The notes: generated from the letters alone by a model not told the origin. Shown: positions 1 through 13,788, numbered from the stretch's first letter. The stretch is DNA of 64,000 nt from Paratinospora sagittata (GCA_035771175.1 CM069606.1:35556816-35620815); one strand, 5' to 3'. Translations and numbers: made by a program.

Positions 1-321
1 CTTCTGTTTTTTCCTTTGTATTATTTACAATCAAAACACTTGTGCAAAGGTCAGGAACCACCAAACCATTGGCATCCACCTATGAAACTACCAATCATTT
101 TACCAACCCAGTAAGCAGATCTTCACCAAGATGGCGTTTGGAAAGCATTTCACCATGAAAGATGTGTTAGAAATTATTCACTTAAGTCGGTTCTTGGCAA
201 TGATCTGCACGGCAGGGCCCATTGCCAGCAACCATATAATAAGCATACGCAGTTGGGACACCCAGCTTCCAAATGAATTAAAGATTTGCTCACAACTATG
301 TCGTGATAAATTATTACTTGC

Positions 322-3300
322 CTGGATTCTCGTGTAGGTATATTTCTAACAATGAAAGAACACGGAGTTTGAAGAGCACAAGCTGAGATTGAGCAGTTTC
401 TCCCCCGCCTGCATTTTTCTTTTCCTTTAAAATTTGAGCAAGATATGAATCCATTCGGAACATAGCATCATCATCCATTTCTCCATCTGATTCATCAGAA
501 GCTTCAGGTAGTTCTTGATTTGCCTCAGCTCCAGCAGCTGCATCAGAATCACCTTCCTCCTCATCACTTTCCCCAGTTTCAGTTGCACCAATTTCATCCA
601 TTTCCTCATTTTCATCAATATCAAGGAAATCTTCATCATCTTCGTCTTCGTCTTCATCCTCATCATCATTGCCCATAGCCTGATGTCGAGCAGGTTTAAG
701 GTCCTTCTTTATCACCTGTAACATGCGGAGGAGTCCAGCATTCGTAATGCCACCACAGAAGTACTTGAAAACCTAAAAGAGCAACCAAAAATATAAATAG
801 TCACATTCATAGACTTTGTACGTAGAAGTAATAATTAATCAATATATTTCATTAGCTATTACTTTTTTTAGCAGAAACAAGGATAAGATTGTATTAAAAT
901 AAAAGGACAAACAAAAACAAAGACGAGTACCTCTGGTACTCAAGAGACAACAACCACCAACCTACTCAAAAAACAACAAACCTAAACTATAAAAGACAGG
1001 ACCCCCAATCTCCGATAAAGGAAAACCCCCTGCAAGTTTAGAGGATACCCAAGAAGCAGCAAGAAGCTGAGTATCATCCCAAACATAAGAGACCTCTCTA
1101 AACTTCTTGTTGAAGATCCTAGGATTCCTTTCTAACCAAATACACCAAAGAGTAGCAAAAGACAACCTAAACGCCTCGAAAATCCTCTTTGGCACCCTAG
1201 AGATATGAGAAAGAGATAAACAATCCTCACAGGAAAAAGAAGCAAGAAAAAGCCGATTACATAAAGCCTCCCACTTACGCCACAAATATCTAGAGAACTC
1301 ACAACGGACAAATAAATCCTCATTAGCTATTACTACTTGCACTACTTTCTTTATCTTCCCCCTCCCCCCTCCCACACACACACACATACAAATGTGTAGG
1401 GAAGAGAGAGAGCTCCTTTATTTACATACGCAATTGAATAGTGAACAAAAAAAAAGCTGAAAATTGTCATCATGATTTCTTCCCTACCTCCAACCCCTAG
1501 AAAAGGAAAGGGGAAAAAAATTACCCTGTTTAACTGCCTCTATCATTTTTTTATCTAAACTCTATCTAATATCCATCATTTCATATAGTCAAAGCATTAT
1601 TGCATGCGCATCCGGAAATAAAAAATGAAGAGTATTGACGCCTTATGGTTAGCACAGCACGAAGAACATAAACACTGCTAATATTTCAGCATTTTCCAAA
1701 TAAGAGATCTTCTGTACCATATCTTCATAGTATTTCTTGCTGCTTATTTGAATACTCACCTGTTCAACAGCAGAGCGCATTGGAGAGGAGGATTGGGGCA
1801 ACAGGGAAAGCATTGTGTCCACAAGGACATTCATCAATTCTGGTGCTGCGCCATCATCCAACTCATCATCGTCCGATGAGGAATCAAGTAGATCTGGAGA
1901 AGGAAATGCTTTCTTGCAACAGATAATGAGCTCAGAGGCCGCTTCATGGAATTCTCCAGGCCGAAGGAGAACTTGGAGTAGTAGCTGGATGAGCAAGTAC
2001 CGCATTGCATGTAGTTTATTAGCAACAACTCCAGGCCCCATATTCCTTTCCTGCAATCATCAATAAGCATAATTTATTTGAATTTTGCTTCTAGGCATGA
2101 ATTAGCATCATGGTTAAGTAGCCAAGAAGATAAAACAACCAAGTCCAAGAAAAAGTATCAGTAGTGGTAGAAATTGAAAATGAACCTAAAGATAGTACCT
2201 CCCGTGCAAGTCGAGTTTCCATGGCAAGCAACTTCTTAAATGCCTTCTCATCTGCATTGCTCAGGGTCCTAAAGAGTGAAACTGAAGGAATGTTGCACAA
2301 GGTACCAAGAAATCGCATGAAATAAGATCCAAGATCATTTGGCTCAAGAACATTTGAAGGAGGTTCCTCGCCTTTAGGGGCATTTGCCAATAGTAACAGC
2401 AGCTGTTCTATACACATGTGGCATAGTGCACTAGAAGTAGCTGCTTTTGGCCATATAAATTTCTCCTGCAACTCAAAGGATGTCACTTCAGTGCCAAGAG
2501 ATGCAGAGAACAGACCCTGAACAGCTAGAAACTTCATTATTTCTTTCTGCACCCGAAAATGTGCTTCTGGATTCAACTTTATGTCCTTCAAAACACGGGG
2601 GAGAGAATCTATAACCCAACTCTTTAGAAACTCTGGACTTCCAATTGGTACTGGAGAATCCTTATCCTCTGGCGAACCCATCTCTGAATTTTCATCTGTT
2701 GTCTGGCTCTGGTCAGACGGCTCCTCTGCTTCATTCCCATCATCCAAAAACATGTTTACCAAGTTTTGGACAAATAGCATGCAGCCCGTTTCAGTGCTGA
2801 ACCCCCCAACCAAATCTCTGACAGTTTTTGTTCGTGTGACACAGTCAAATCTCCCACTGCTGTGCTTCTGTAGGGCCAAAATGACTGCAACTCGTCGATC
2901 ATCATCATTCTTGACCCAATCCACAATCTCCATCAGAAAATGCTGTGCAGCCTTGTATAGCCAAGAATCCTTGGTTGAAAGGATATCCATCAAGCCATGG
3001 ACTAACTTGTGGGATAGGGCAATCTGAACACATGATGCAGCCAGCCTAGGAAGAATGAGAAGCAGAACATCAAAAGCCAGATGCTTGCGGTCATGGGATG
3101 ACATAAGAAGAGATCCTTCAATGACTACCTCACAGAAAGAGCATAGGTTCTTTGCAATATCTTCCGCAGAGTTACACTTTCGACTTTTCTTATGTTTTTT
3201 TGAAGAACCCATACCCACCACAGCATCTTCCTCTTGGGTTCCCACACCAGGTAAGAGAATATTGATCAGAGCTGGCCAGATTCCATGCACTCGAGGCTGG

Positions 3301-6300
3301 CAGAAGGTTGATTCCTGCAGATTTTCAAACGCAGTCAACATTTATAATAGTGGATGATGTGGCACACAGTATCTCCAGGACAATATAGAACTCAAAGATT
3401 TACCTTAAAGCAAGGGATCAAGGAGGTCAGATGGTCATTAGCAAACATTTTGCTAGGGCTAAATGGACAAGGCAGGAGTTTGTCAAACACTTCATTCTCT
3501 TTACCAATTTTTTGCCAAAGCTTCAGGGCTAGAAGTAATGCATCTGGGTTTCCAATATCAGTAGCTTCCTTGAACCATTCATGCAGGCCTTGAGCTTCAA
3601 GAACTTGACTCAACAAGGCTTCAACAGGCAACTGCAAAGCAGCAGTGTAAATTCCAGACAAAAAACAAAAAACAAAAAAAGAAAATCTCTATGTTCCATA
3701 GAGATTCAAATTCAATTCTTTTCCAACCTTTCAAGAACCAATCCACTTCATTCCATATGTAAAAGGGAATACTAATACATCCAAATAAATTTAAGCTAGT
3801 ATTGCTGTAGATTTATTTCATCGGATTGAATTGGTTCTCTAATAAATGAAGATGTAATCATGTAATAAGATAGTAAATAAACTGCACGTCCAAAGTAGAC
3901 CCACCATTCTTAACTCTTTCAACCAGGTCAACCTCTGCCCATTTTGTTATTCACCTCGTAATTGGACAACAAATTAAAAAAATAAATGCAGCAAATAAGT
4001 CTGCAAAGTAAGGTAACACACGAATTAATTAGAGCAACCTGTGACAACCGATTTTGTTTTAACTTTGTCTTTTCATAGATAAGGTAAGTTGCATAATCAC
4101 GAGACAAACAGTAATTATTCAAGAAAAAAGAAAGTGAACAAGACCAACAGCAAACAAGCACTAGATATCGGAGAGTAGAGATCTTCAAAAAGAAAACCAT
4201 CTTCCCACTAGTAAAATAGAAAACATAATGTACCTTTTCAACCATTTCCAGAACAACTGCGACAGCTGGTTCTTGCAAGTATCTTTTCTTGGCAGAAAGG
4301 GAGATGAGAAGGCTAGTAAATTCCTTCAAATAAGGAGATCTCTTATCAGCAATCCATTCAAGGGTTATTCGCCCAGATCTTGCAAGGGCACCATAAGCAA
4401 AGAGGCGACCCAAAAGACAATCCCTTACTTCCTGAAGTTCCATAAACAAAAAAGTAGCTGTAAATTTTGCATGCAGACAATGGAAACCAGATGTAAAAAT
4501 AAAGAAATTCAATGAGTGGAAGAGTCGTGTTAACTACCTGACCCTTCATTGAAGATGAGACCTCAAGTAGATCAGTTATTAATTTCATCAGTGGCTCCAC
4601 TTTGATGCAGGGAGATTTAGAGAGAACAACAGTCAACCCCAATGCAAAGCCTTGCCGTGCACACTACATCAACACAACAAAATTTAGCTTCCTAACAAGA
4701 TCATATAAATAGAATCAGTGACATCACCTTTTTTCAGCAGTGAACAATTAGAGAAACATGTAATACATTCAGACACAGAAAAGAACCCACAAAGCAAGAT
4801 ATGCAAATATTTCATTTGTTTTCGTTGGGAACATTTTGTTCTGGGTGGTAGGAAATTTCCAAAAGCTCTATTTAATCTATCAAGCATTCTCATTTTCTGC
4901 TTTGCAGTTTCTTTTTCTTTTTTCTCATTTTATTTTTTATTTATAGTTATCTTTATATGCTAGAAATACCAATAATCTTTATTTTATATTTAGTTATTCT
5001 ATTTTGGTCAGAATGGATATGATAGTTTAATGTTGCTTGTGTTATTGAAATCGAGTTGTGATATTATGGATGAGTTATAGTTTAATGTTGCTTGTGTTAT
5101 TGAAATCGAGTTGTGATATTATGGATGAGTTATAGTTTAATGTTGCTTGTGTTATTGAAATCGAGTTGTGATATTATGGATGAGTTCTCTGTAGTTTTTT
5201 TTTTTTTTTTCTCTCTTTTATCAGGTATGAGCTTGTATTCTAAAAGAGATTTGGCACTTGATTACTTAATGAACTATCACTTCAATAGGATTTGCTTTGG
5301 GGCTCCTCGGAGTTGAATCAGTTTAGTGCACATTTATTTTGATTCATCTTTGCTCAAGTTGAGCTGAAGTTTAAGATTTACACTCAAAAAAAATGCATGA
5401 AAGCTCACAGAAAAACCGTTTAGTTAGGAAATGCACTTGCGAGTTCGAATTCATTGTCCATGAATTGTTTAGGATTTATATATAAATCATTTTATAAGTT
5501 TCATAACAAACCTTACTAACCTTTTGGCAAATCAAACCCGTCTACATAAGTTTCGTTTGTTTACAACAAATCCGGTGCTAAATCTTAGAGGTTGATTTGA
5601 GCTTGAATTTGAACAAATTAGTGCGTTTGCTACCCAGTTGTTTTGTTGGCATTGTTGTGCACTTTTTTTATTATAGTTGGTTGCTGAAAATATCAATTAA
5701 TATGGGTGCTCATGGGTAAATTCAGATTGGTTTAAACCAACCTGAAATTCATTAAATAAAAGTTGTATCTAACCAATCCATGAACGGGTCGAATCAGTTG
5801 GTTGGTCTGACATAGACAAATCAACTCCATTTGTCATTTGTTAATAAAATTCTTACTTTAGCCCAATGACTTAGAAAGGAAAACAGGCATGATTTTGTAT
5901 TTTGGCCAAGCTTTCTAATATTCAAATGGAAATAAGGAAACTCAAAAACATATCCATACTAAAAGAAACATAATAATGTACCTCTCTAGATGAAGAAACA
6001 CCACGAATAAGCCTACGAACAGCATATCTCAATGAACGAGCACAATCCTTCAAACCATCATCCTTTTCTGCTTCCAACTGCAACCCCTCTTCAACTTCAT
6101 CACCTTCTTTCTTCTCGTACACATTCTGAGCACCCTCCAATTCTATCACCAATGTTTTAGCAGCCGCTTGTCTAATTGAGACATCAGCAGAAGCCAGGTC
6201 TGTAAAAACACTCATGTGAAGCTGAGGATGACCAAGACCGCTCGAAGAAGAACTCAACGCTGCCTGAGACACATTAGATTTCAGCCCTTCATCCATATGT

Positions 6301-6554
6301 CGAATTTGCGACTTCTCCCCATTGTCAGAACCAGTTCGGTGTCTCTCCTTATCCAATGTTTTCCTCTTCTTCCTTCTTTCCATTGGCATAATGGAACTTG
6401 AAGGAGTGGAAACAGACTCATTCCTTTCTTCCACTTCTCCATCTTCCTTCTTTTTTGACTTCTTCGACTGTATTGAATTAATTTTGTCTACGGGACTACT
6501 AGTTTGTTCCTCTAATTCAGCTACAGCACTGGAATCTCTCTTCTTATTCCCCAT
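322..6554 (-). CDS. POL5: POL5 / DNA polymerase phi (MYBBP1A-like) nucleolar protein, 3' end missing
   Basis: Seen: seven exons on the minus strand at 5982-6554, 4538-4663, 4234-4431, 3404-3631, 2199-3314, 1760-2050 and 322-772. The reading frame runs through every junction, giving about 994 residues. The start is the ATG at 6554, followed by MGNKKRDSS. Residues 1-120 are charged and hold Lys/Arg-rich nuclear-signal-like stretches (KKSKKK, ERRKKRK). The middle is a Leu-rich helical repeat body typical of the DNA_pol_phi family. Exon 7 has a long Asp/Glu tract followed by the conserved RVLSLLEIYLHENPG end. Family knowledge: yeast Pol5 and animal MYBBP1A are nucleolar and act in rDNA transcription and ribosome biogenesis; despite the name they are not replicative polymerases. 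Plant members have about 1300 residues, so roughly 300 C-terminal residues lie off the left edge. Junctions were placed by conserved protein sequence, so exons 1-6 are firm. Exon 7 appears to end at a GC donor. Confidence 0.9.
864..1320 (-). mobile_element. 5'-truncated LINE tail in POL5 intron 6
   Basis: The minus strand encodes the C-terminal part of an L1-type ORF2, with the signature of a Trp-rich block, then LERNPRIFNKKF, then a terminal AASWVSSKLAGGF-like segment. The 3' end on the minus strand is A-rich, read as a T run at 864-869. A perfect 14-bp direct repeat, CATTAGCTATTACT, flanks it at 850-863 and 1321-1334. This is the target-site duplication expected of target-primed reverse transcription. 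The insert is 457 bp, so it is only the tail of a LINE. Confidence 0.85.
5021..5186. repeat. 55-bp tandem repeat, three copies, in POL5 intron 1
   Basis: Three consecutive, nearly identical 55-bp units, each starting near ATAGTTTAATGTTGC, begin at about 5022, 5077 and 5132. The third runs into a T tract. The array lies inside the 1.3-kb first intron (4664-5981). I recognise nothing else in that intron. Confidence 0.85.
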
Positions 6555-6620
6555 TGAATCGTTGAATCCTTATTCACCTCAGCCAGAAATCTACCAACAA
6601 ATCTAAAAAATTATTTAAAA

Positions 6621-6659
<39 letters not shown>

Positions 6660-7847
6660 CACTTACAAGTAACAACACAAAATATTCAAAAACCTAATCT
6701 AACATCACCATTTGACATAAAAATCTCTACTTGCATTCTAATCTCATAGGTAAAGGAAATCAAACGGCTTATAACAACGCCAAACTTGAAAGATCACCAT
6801 AACCACAATTTAGAAAGAAGAAACAGTAGTTATACATCGAATAACAGACGCAGCAGCAACAACTTATGCGTAAAACCTAGAAACTGAAAAGAAAACATAG
6901 AACTCGAAGAAAGTAAGCAAGCTGCGGTTAGGTCATTAGGGTTTTTAGAAGTGCCTCTTACATATCTTTGTTGTACTAAAATGAATCGTCTGATAGAACG
7001 GTTATGTCAACGAGAAAAACTTGTGAAGACACAGAGCGTTAAGCTGCTGCTGCTTCTTCTTCTTCTTCTTCTTCTTATACTTCTTGTGTATTTGTGGTTC
7101 AGTGTAGGGTTTCTTTAAACCCTGGTGTAAGTGCAGGCACTTTTGAGTGAGATTCTGTATTCTCGTCCGAATTAACCAGACCGGGGGAGGCAATTGGGCC
7201 GGGCCTCCCCTCGTATAAAAAAACAGAGTCCATGACTCAAGGAAGCCATTTCTTGTTTCTTTTCTTTTATTCTTTCATTTTCTTTATTTTTAATTATAAT
7301 TAATTTTATTACTTTTACTACGGCCGTACAAATCTTGTTTCGGTTCGGTTTTCAACGCACAAAAAAAATGAAATTAAAATCGAATCGAAGCAATCTGCAA
7401 ACAGAATCAAATTTGTTCGGTTTAAATTAATTATTATAAATTTTATAATTAACACTATTTTATTTTTTTAAAATTAAATATTAATCTAAATAATCTAAAA
7501 CAAACAAATAAACACAGTTGGAACAAAATAAAAAGTAAAAAATACAAAAAATAAAAATCAGAGTTGGAACCGTTGAATAACAGATATTGAATACCTTCAA
7601 TGGCGTTAAAGAAATCGGAGTTGGTGCTGTGAAATTTTTTCAAATGGCGCTGTGAAGTGTGACCTTGCGAAAGAAAGAATTGACAATGAAGGAGGAGAAG
7701 TAGAAGAAGACGAAGAAGAAGAAGAAGCAGTAGGGGCGGCGGCGCTGCGCAGCAACAAGGGAAGAAGTAAAGGATGACGAAAAAGATGGACGCGCGAATC
7801 AGAAGAAGATGAAACGAGGATTTTGTTTTTACTTTTAGGGCGTGTTT
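6555..7847. other. POL5 upstream region, with microsatellites
   Basis: No gene is seen here. The stretch holds the presumed POL5 promoter and 5' leader. It includes an A run followed by an (AT)n tract at 6629-6655, a CTG/CTT tract at about 7044-7078, and Ser/Arg-codon-like GAAGAA repeats at 7690-7725. I could not assign a transcription start or TATA box with confidence. Confidence 0.4.
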
Positions 7848-8457
7848 GGTACTGTAGGGGTGGGGCGGGTTCAGGAAAAAATTGCATTAATTTTAATTTT
7901 ACTCTAATAGCATTTAGTTTCATGAGATTAAAAATAATCCTCCTATTATTCCGTTGCAATCTCGACGTGATGATTATTTTATCTTACTCTTTTTCTTTTT
8001 CTTTCTTTTTTTTATTTAAAATAAAAAAATTTCTTCTTTTTCTCGCACCTTCCTTCCTTCTTATAAATTAAAAAATAAAAAAATTAAACCTACGATATGC
8101 GATTGAAGCGAAATCGCAAAATCATGGATCGTAAAAAGTTGCAACTGTTGCAACTTTTTTTTTTATTCAAGTTTTGCAATTGTTTACTTTTTTTAATTAC
8201 AGGGGAAATTTGGGATGATAAAATTAATAGGATTTTAACTTAATTTAAATTTTTAACTTTTTAATTTAAAACTTATCTTATATTACACTAAATACATAAT
8301 TACTTTATTTTTAATCTTATTCTCGTGTTTGACTATTAGTAGGATGAGATTAAAAATAATCTTCAACTCTTTTATTTCGTTGCAATGAGATAAAACAATC
8401 TCGACCTAAATGTCAAGGATTATTTTATCTCACTCGTTCTTTTTTTTTATAAGATTT

Positions 8458-8515
8458 CTTCTTCTTCTTCTTCTTCTTCTTCTTCTTCTTCTTCTTCTTC
8501 TTCTTCTTCTTCTTC
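8458..8515. repeat. (CTT)n microsatellite
   Basis: About 19 uninterrupted CTT units. A nearby segment of about 45 bp ending in TTTATAAAAAAATAA is then duplicated in tandem at about 8516-8588. Confidence 0.9.
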
Positions 8516-8710
8516 GCACCTTTCTTCCTTTTTATAAAAAAATAAGATTTCTTCTTCGCACCTTTCTTCCTTTTTATAAAAAAATAAAACCTGCGATGCA
8601 ATTGCAGCGAAATTGCAAAACCATAAATCGCAAAAAGTTGTGTTTATTTATTTGTTTGTTTGTTTTTTTAATTGCAGGTAAAATTTGGGATGATGAAATT
8701 AATGAGTTTT

Positions 8711-9021
8711 TGAAGAAAAAGATACAGAGAGGAAGGTTGAAGAAAAGGATACAGAGAGGAACCAATGAATATTGGAGAATAATTTTTCTGTATATTGAAA
8801 ATTGCTTGATTACATGTCTAACATATATAGGCTATTCTAGTTACACATATTATAGAAAGAATGCTAATATCTCTCTATTACAATCCCTAGAATAATGCTA
8901 AGCCATATATACAAATCTCTTAATTATAGAAAGAATGCTAATTTCCAGAATAATGCTAATTATATACAAATCTCCTAATTATAGAAACATATCATATAAT
9001 TAGGAGATAAATCCGACAATA
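8711..9021 (-). repeat. Copia-1 3' LTR
   Basis: 311 bp, matching 13802-14112 at all but two sites. On the minus strand it starts TATTGTCGG and ends TTCA. The outer boundary is fixed by the GTTTT duplication and the inner one by the purine tract. This implies TA...CA ends rather than TG...CA. Confidence 0.9.
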
Positions 9022-9030
9022 CTCCCCCTC
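9022..9030 (-). promoter_or_regulatory. Copia-1 polypurine tract
   Basis: On the minus strand it reads GAGGGGGAG, directly before the 3' LTR. This is the expected position of the plus-strand primer for reverse transcription. Confidence 0.85.
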
Positions 9031-12000
9031 AAGCTGGATCAAGGGGATTAATTGAGGCAAGCTTGGAAAGAATACGATGAAAATGATCCGACGACAAGGC
9101 CTTTGTGAAGATATCTGCAAGCTGGTCATGGCTACGAGTGTAATGAGTAACAATGGCCCGAGTCTGAACATGTTGTCGAATGTAATGACAATCAACCTCA
9201 ATGTGTTTGGTCCGTTCATGAAAAACGGGATTAGAGGCAATGTGCATAGCCGCTTGATTGTCACAACAAAGCGTTATAGACTGAGAATGAGAGATACCCA
9301 AATCGGCAAGGAGAGCCTTTAGCCACATGAGTTCAGAAGCTGTGGAAGCCATGGCCCGATACTCTGCTTCGGCACTTGACCGTGCTACCACTGTTTGTTT
9401 TTTACTTTTCCAAGAAACCAGATTCCCACCAATAAAGATACAATAACCCGTAGTGGACTTTCGATCAAGTTGATTTCCAGCCCAATCTGCATCCGTATAG
9501 CCAAGAATTTGAGAATGCCCGTTAGCTTTCATGAGGATGCCACGGCCAATTGTTTTCTTTAGATATCGAAGAATTCTCTGAACAATATGCATATGAACCG
9601 TGGTGGGAGAATGCATAAATTGACTAATAATGCTCACTGCATAACTAATATCAGGCCGTGTGATTGTTAAATAGATAAGTTTGCCAACCAATCTTTGATA
9701 ATCTTGAACAGAACCCAGAGGTGCACCAGATCTATCAAGCTGTAGTTTGCTATCCAATGGTGTGCGTGCAGGTTTGCAATCCAACATATCAGCATCACGC
9801 AATAAATCTGTCACATACTTGCGTTGATTCAAGAACAAGCCTTTGGAGGAAGTAGCCATTTCGATGCCCAGAAAGTATTTCAGCACACCGAGATCTTTAA
9901 TGGAAAACTTTTCTTGGAGAACACACTTAAGCTTACGTATAGCAGCATCATCATCACCGGTAACAATTAAGTCATCAACATAAATCAAAACAATCAGTCG
10001 CTTACCCGAGTGCATGCGAACAAATAAAGAGTGATCTGCATTACTTCTCTTAAACCCAAGTTCTTCAAGAACCATACTTAATTTGGCATGCCATGCGTTA
10101 ATTTGGCATGCCATGCGCGTGGAGATTGCTTCAAGCCATAAATAGATTTGTGCAATCGACACACTAACCTTGGATCAGTACCTTGTGGATGCCCCGGCGG
10201 AAGCTTCATATAGACTTCTTCTTCAAGCTCGCCATGCAAAAACGCATTTTTAACATCCATTTGTGAAAGAGACCAGCCTTGATTGATAGCGACAGAAATC
10301 AAGGTACGGACAGTTGTCATTTTTGCGACGGGCGCAAACGTCTCTTTGTAATCAACACCATATGTTTGAGTGAACCCTTGAGCAACAAGTCGGGCCTTAT
10401 ACCGTTCAATTGAGCCATCGGCTTTGAACTTAGTCTTGTATACCCACCTACTGCCAACTGCCTTTTTATCGTGTGGGAGGGAAACCACACTCCAAGTATT
10501 GTTATCAGCTAGTGCTTGGAGTTCGTCATTCATAGCATCCTTCCAGACTGCCTGTTGAACCGCCTCTTGATAATTTCTTGGTTCGGTGACACTAGAAATC
10601 TGACTGAGATAAGCAGTATAGGTAGGTGATAAGTTTTGATAACTCAAAACATGATGTATGGGATGACATACCGAGTAAGCCACGTAATCGTGAAGCCTTG
10701 AAGGTGGATGTCGTTCACGAGGTGGATTACGGCGAGGAATAGGCGCAGGAGCTGGTGACTCATCACTCATGATCACTGCTGGCGCTGGGACAGGATCCAC
10801 ATGTATGGTGGTAGTGGGTGCATGAGCTGTGCAAGGTACGTCATCACCATTAGCAGTGTCTGCTGAAGAATGCTCGGAAGAGACAGCTTGGGGCACAACT
10901 GGTGGTACAACAGCTGGAATGGGAAGTGGAAACAGGTCATGCTCCCCCTGACTAAGAATATCATCTGAGTTGCTGAAATATGGCACTGCCTCATTGAACC
11001 GAACATCTCGACTAACCATGAGCTTCTTTGTAACAGGATTATAACATTTATAACCTTTCTGCGTAGGAGAATAACCCAAAAATACACATTTGACAGCTCG
11101 TGGTTCCAGTTTGTCGCGCTGATGAGACTGAATGTGAACATAGCAGGTGCACCCGAAGACTCTGAGATGAGAAAAGCTTGGAGTTTTTCCTGTCAACAAC
11201 TCAATAGGAGAATTAAACTGCAAAATTCGACTAGGCAAGCGATTAATTAGATAAGCTGTTGTAAACACTCCTTGTGACCAAAATATTTTGGGAACATTCA
11301 TGCCCAACATCAGTGCTCTAGTTTTGTCAAGTAGATCACGATTTTTCCTCTCCGCTATACCATTTTGTTGTGGAGTCCCAACACAACTAGTATGGTGAAT
11401 AATGCCATGCATGCTCAAGTATTGTGTCATGATATGTGTCATAAATTCAGTACCATTATCTGATCGTAGAACCTTAATCTTAGAGGAAAATTGAGTGATG
11501 ACTAAGTTATGAAAGTCTTGGAAAACATGAGCAACTTCACTTTTGGATTTTAAGAGATATAGCCATGTAAAACGAGAGTAATCGTCAACAAATGTTACAA
11601 AATATTTGTATCCATCAAATGATTCAAGCACTGGACCCCAAACATCAGAATGTACCAAATCAAAAATTTTATTTGAACGTGAATCTGAAGAAGAAAAAGG
11701 TAATCGAGTAGATTTTGATAAAGGACATACATCACAATTTAATGGATGTTTATTCAAAACGGGAAAAAGTTTGGATAAAATGGGCGCCGAAGGATGAGCT
11801 AAGCGTTGATGCCACAACTCTTGAATAGAAGACAAGCAAGCATATGCGTGGGGTTCTTTGGACAAATAAGCATTCTTGGGAAGATAATAGAGTCCTTGAT
11901 AGAAGAATCCTTCACCAATCGTCCTCTGGGTTATTAGATCCTGAAATACAACTTTGTTAGGAGAAAAGATGACACGACAATTTAGACTGGCTATTAATCG

Positions 12001-13359
12001 GCCAACTGAAAGTAGTTGAAATGGAAATGAAGGCACATAAAGAACGGATGATGAAATGGAGTTTGAAAGTAACTTAGTCTTACCATGGCCAACAACACTC
12101 ACACTCTTACCATTGGCTATGGTTATGGTAGATGAAGGAGAGAAAAACTCAAAGTCAGTCAAATTTCTAGATATATTAGTTACATGATCAGTGGCACCCG
12201 AATCTATAACCCAATAATCATGCACATTACTAATATTAAGAGCGAGTGAAACGGCATTAAATATACCTGACATATCTTCAGAAGACAAGTTCTTATTTTC
12301 AGCAAGAAATCCCGCAAATTGACCAAGCAAGGCCGAAGAATTACCAATCTCATTCTTGTCAACAGCATCGTGTTTGGCCTGAATGTAAGTAGCAAACTCA
12401 TTGATAAGATTTATAGGACTAGAAGTAAACCTAGATAACTCATCAGATGGTGGTGCAGATACAAGGTTGGCTTGATATCCAGAGAATGGACCACGTTTCA
12501 GGCCTCCTTTGTTTGCAAACTTGGGTTTGAGGTCTGGGTGAAGAATCCAACATCTATCCACGGTATGGCCAATGTTGCTACAATGGCTACACTTCAATTC
12601 ATTCCTTCTAGCCTTGTTCCCTCTGTCATCTGGACGTCGTTGAGTGGAAATATAGGCTCGTGTGTCAGATATATCTGATTTAATTTTTACAGACATAACC
12701 TTTTTTCGTGTTTCTTCACGTTGGATAGTAGCACAAACACTTGCAAACGTCGGCAACTCAGAATTCATGAGAATGCGGCTACAAAGATCTTCATAATCTG
12801 GGGTTAGATTTGCCAACAACTGAAAAATCTTGTCTTCCTCAGCCCTTTTCAACAAGATTGTCGAGTCAGTGGTATGTGGTCGATAGACCGCTAACTCATT
12901 CCACATGGTCTTCATGCGACCAAGAAACTGAACAAAAGGTTTACCTTCTTGTTGGAAAGAGGCAATATCCTTCTTGAGTTGGAACACCCGTGCAGAATTA
13001 TTATGATTTCCATAAAACTCTTTTACGGCACTCCATAAATCCGCAGCCGAGTCGGAATAACTGAAAATCTCAGCAATATGTGGCTCCATCGTATTAAGCA
13101 ACCACGATTGGACCATCTGATCATTAGCAAACCAAGCCTTGTATTGAGCAGACTGGACATCCGGAGCAGCATTGCTCCCATCGATAAAATCAATCCGTGA
13201 TCTCCCACCAAGAGCTAATGTCACTGCCCTCGACCAAGGGAGATAATTAAAATCACTCAATTGAACCGAGCATAATCGCTGATTCGAATTGACATCAAAA
13301 GAAGAAGAAGATAACGGAACAATAGAACTTTCCGTGTTGGATAGAACTATTTCGGCCAT
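9029..13359 (-). pseudogene. Copia-1 gag-pol polyprotein, one frameshift
   Basis: The first frame runs 13359-10078 (1093 residues) from an ATG. It contains a copia-type gag, a CCHC knuckle at about residues 256-275 (CSHCSNIGHTVDRC), the protease DSGATDHVT motif at about 383, the integrase HHCC finger near 516 followed by the catalytic core from about 570, and the start of RT at about 950. A second frame, about 10120-9029, carries the rest of RT with YVDD and RNase H with the copia C-terminal ADIFTKAL motif. The break lies at 10078-10117, where the 20-bp unit TTAATTTGGCATGCCATGCG is present twice in tandem. The extra copy shifts the frame and creates a stop. Everything else appears open. Confidence 0.93.
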
Positions 13360-13421
13360 TTTTGACAGAATAGAAACAAGAACAATCGAATTAATTATTA
13401 TTATTATTATTTTTGATAAAA

Positions 13422-13452
<31 letters not shown>

Positions 13453-13788
13453 ATAAAATAATCGGGGTTGAAATCAATACCACCCCTTTAATGAGACAAG
13501 ATATGATGCCTTTGGAATCAATACTACCGATGCTTTTTAGAGTTGTTTTAATAAACAACTTTTTTTTTTTTTTTTTTCACAGAACTACTTCTGAAACTCA
13601 CAGTAACTGCAACAACTCACGGTAACGTAGCAACCTACGATAACTCACAGCAAAAAAAAAATAAAAAAATAAAAAATAAAACAGGTCTTCACCTTCTCTG
13701 CTGCAACGCGCACAGTGATATAAACGCTGCAACGTGCACAGTGATATAAACGCTGCAATAGCAGTAAAGTTTCTTCAACCCACGGTTT

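Noticed and set aside
1..316. Last exons of POL5 in the left edge
   Set aside because: No frame continues the conserved C-terminus; the stretch looks intronic.
7606..7959. Ser-rich 117-residue open frame near the POL5 upstream region
   Set aside because: It is a translation of GAAGAA/CTTCTT repeats and crosses the Harbinger-like boundary.
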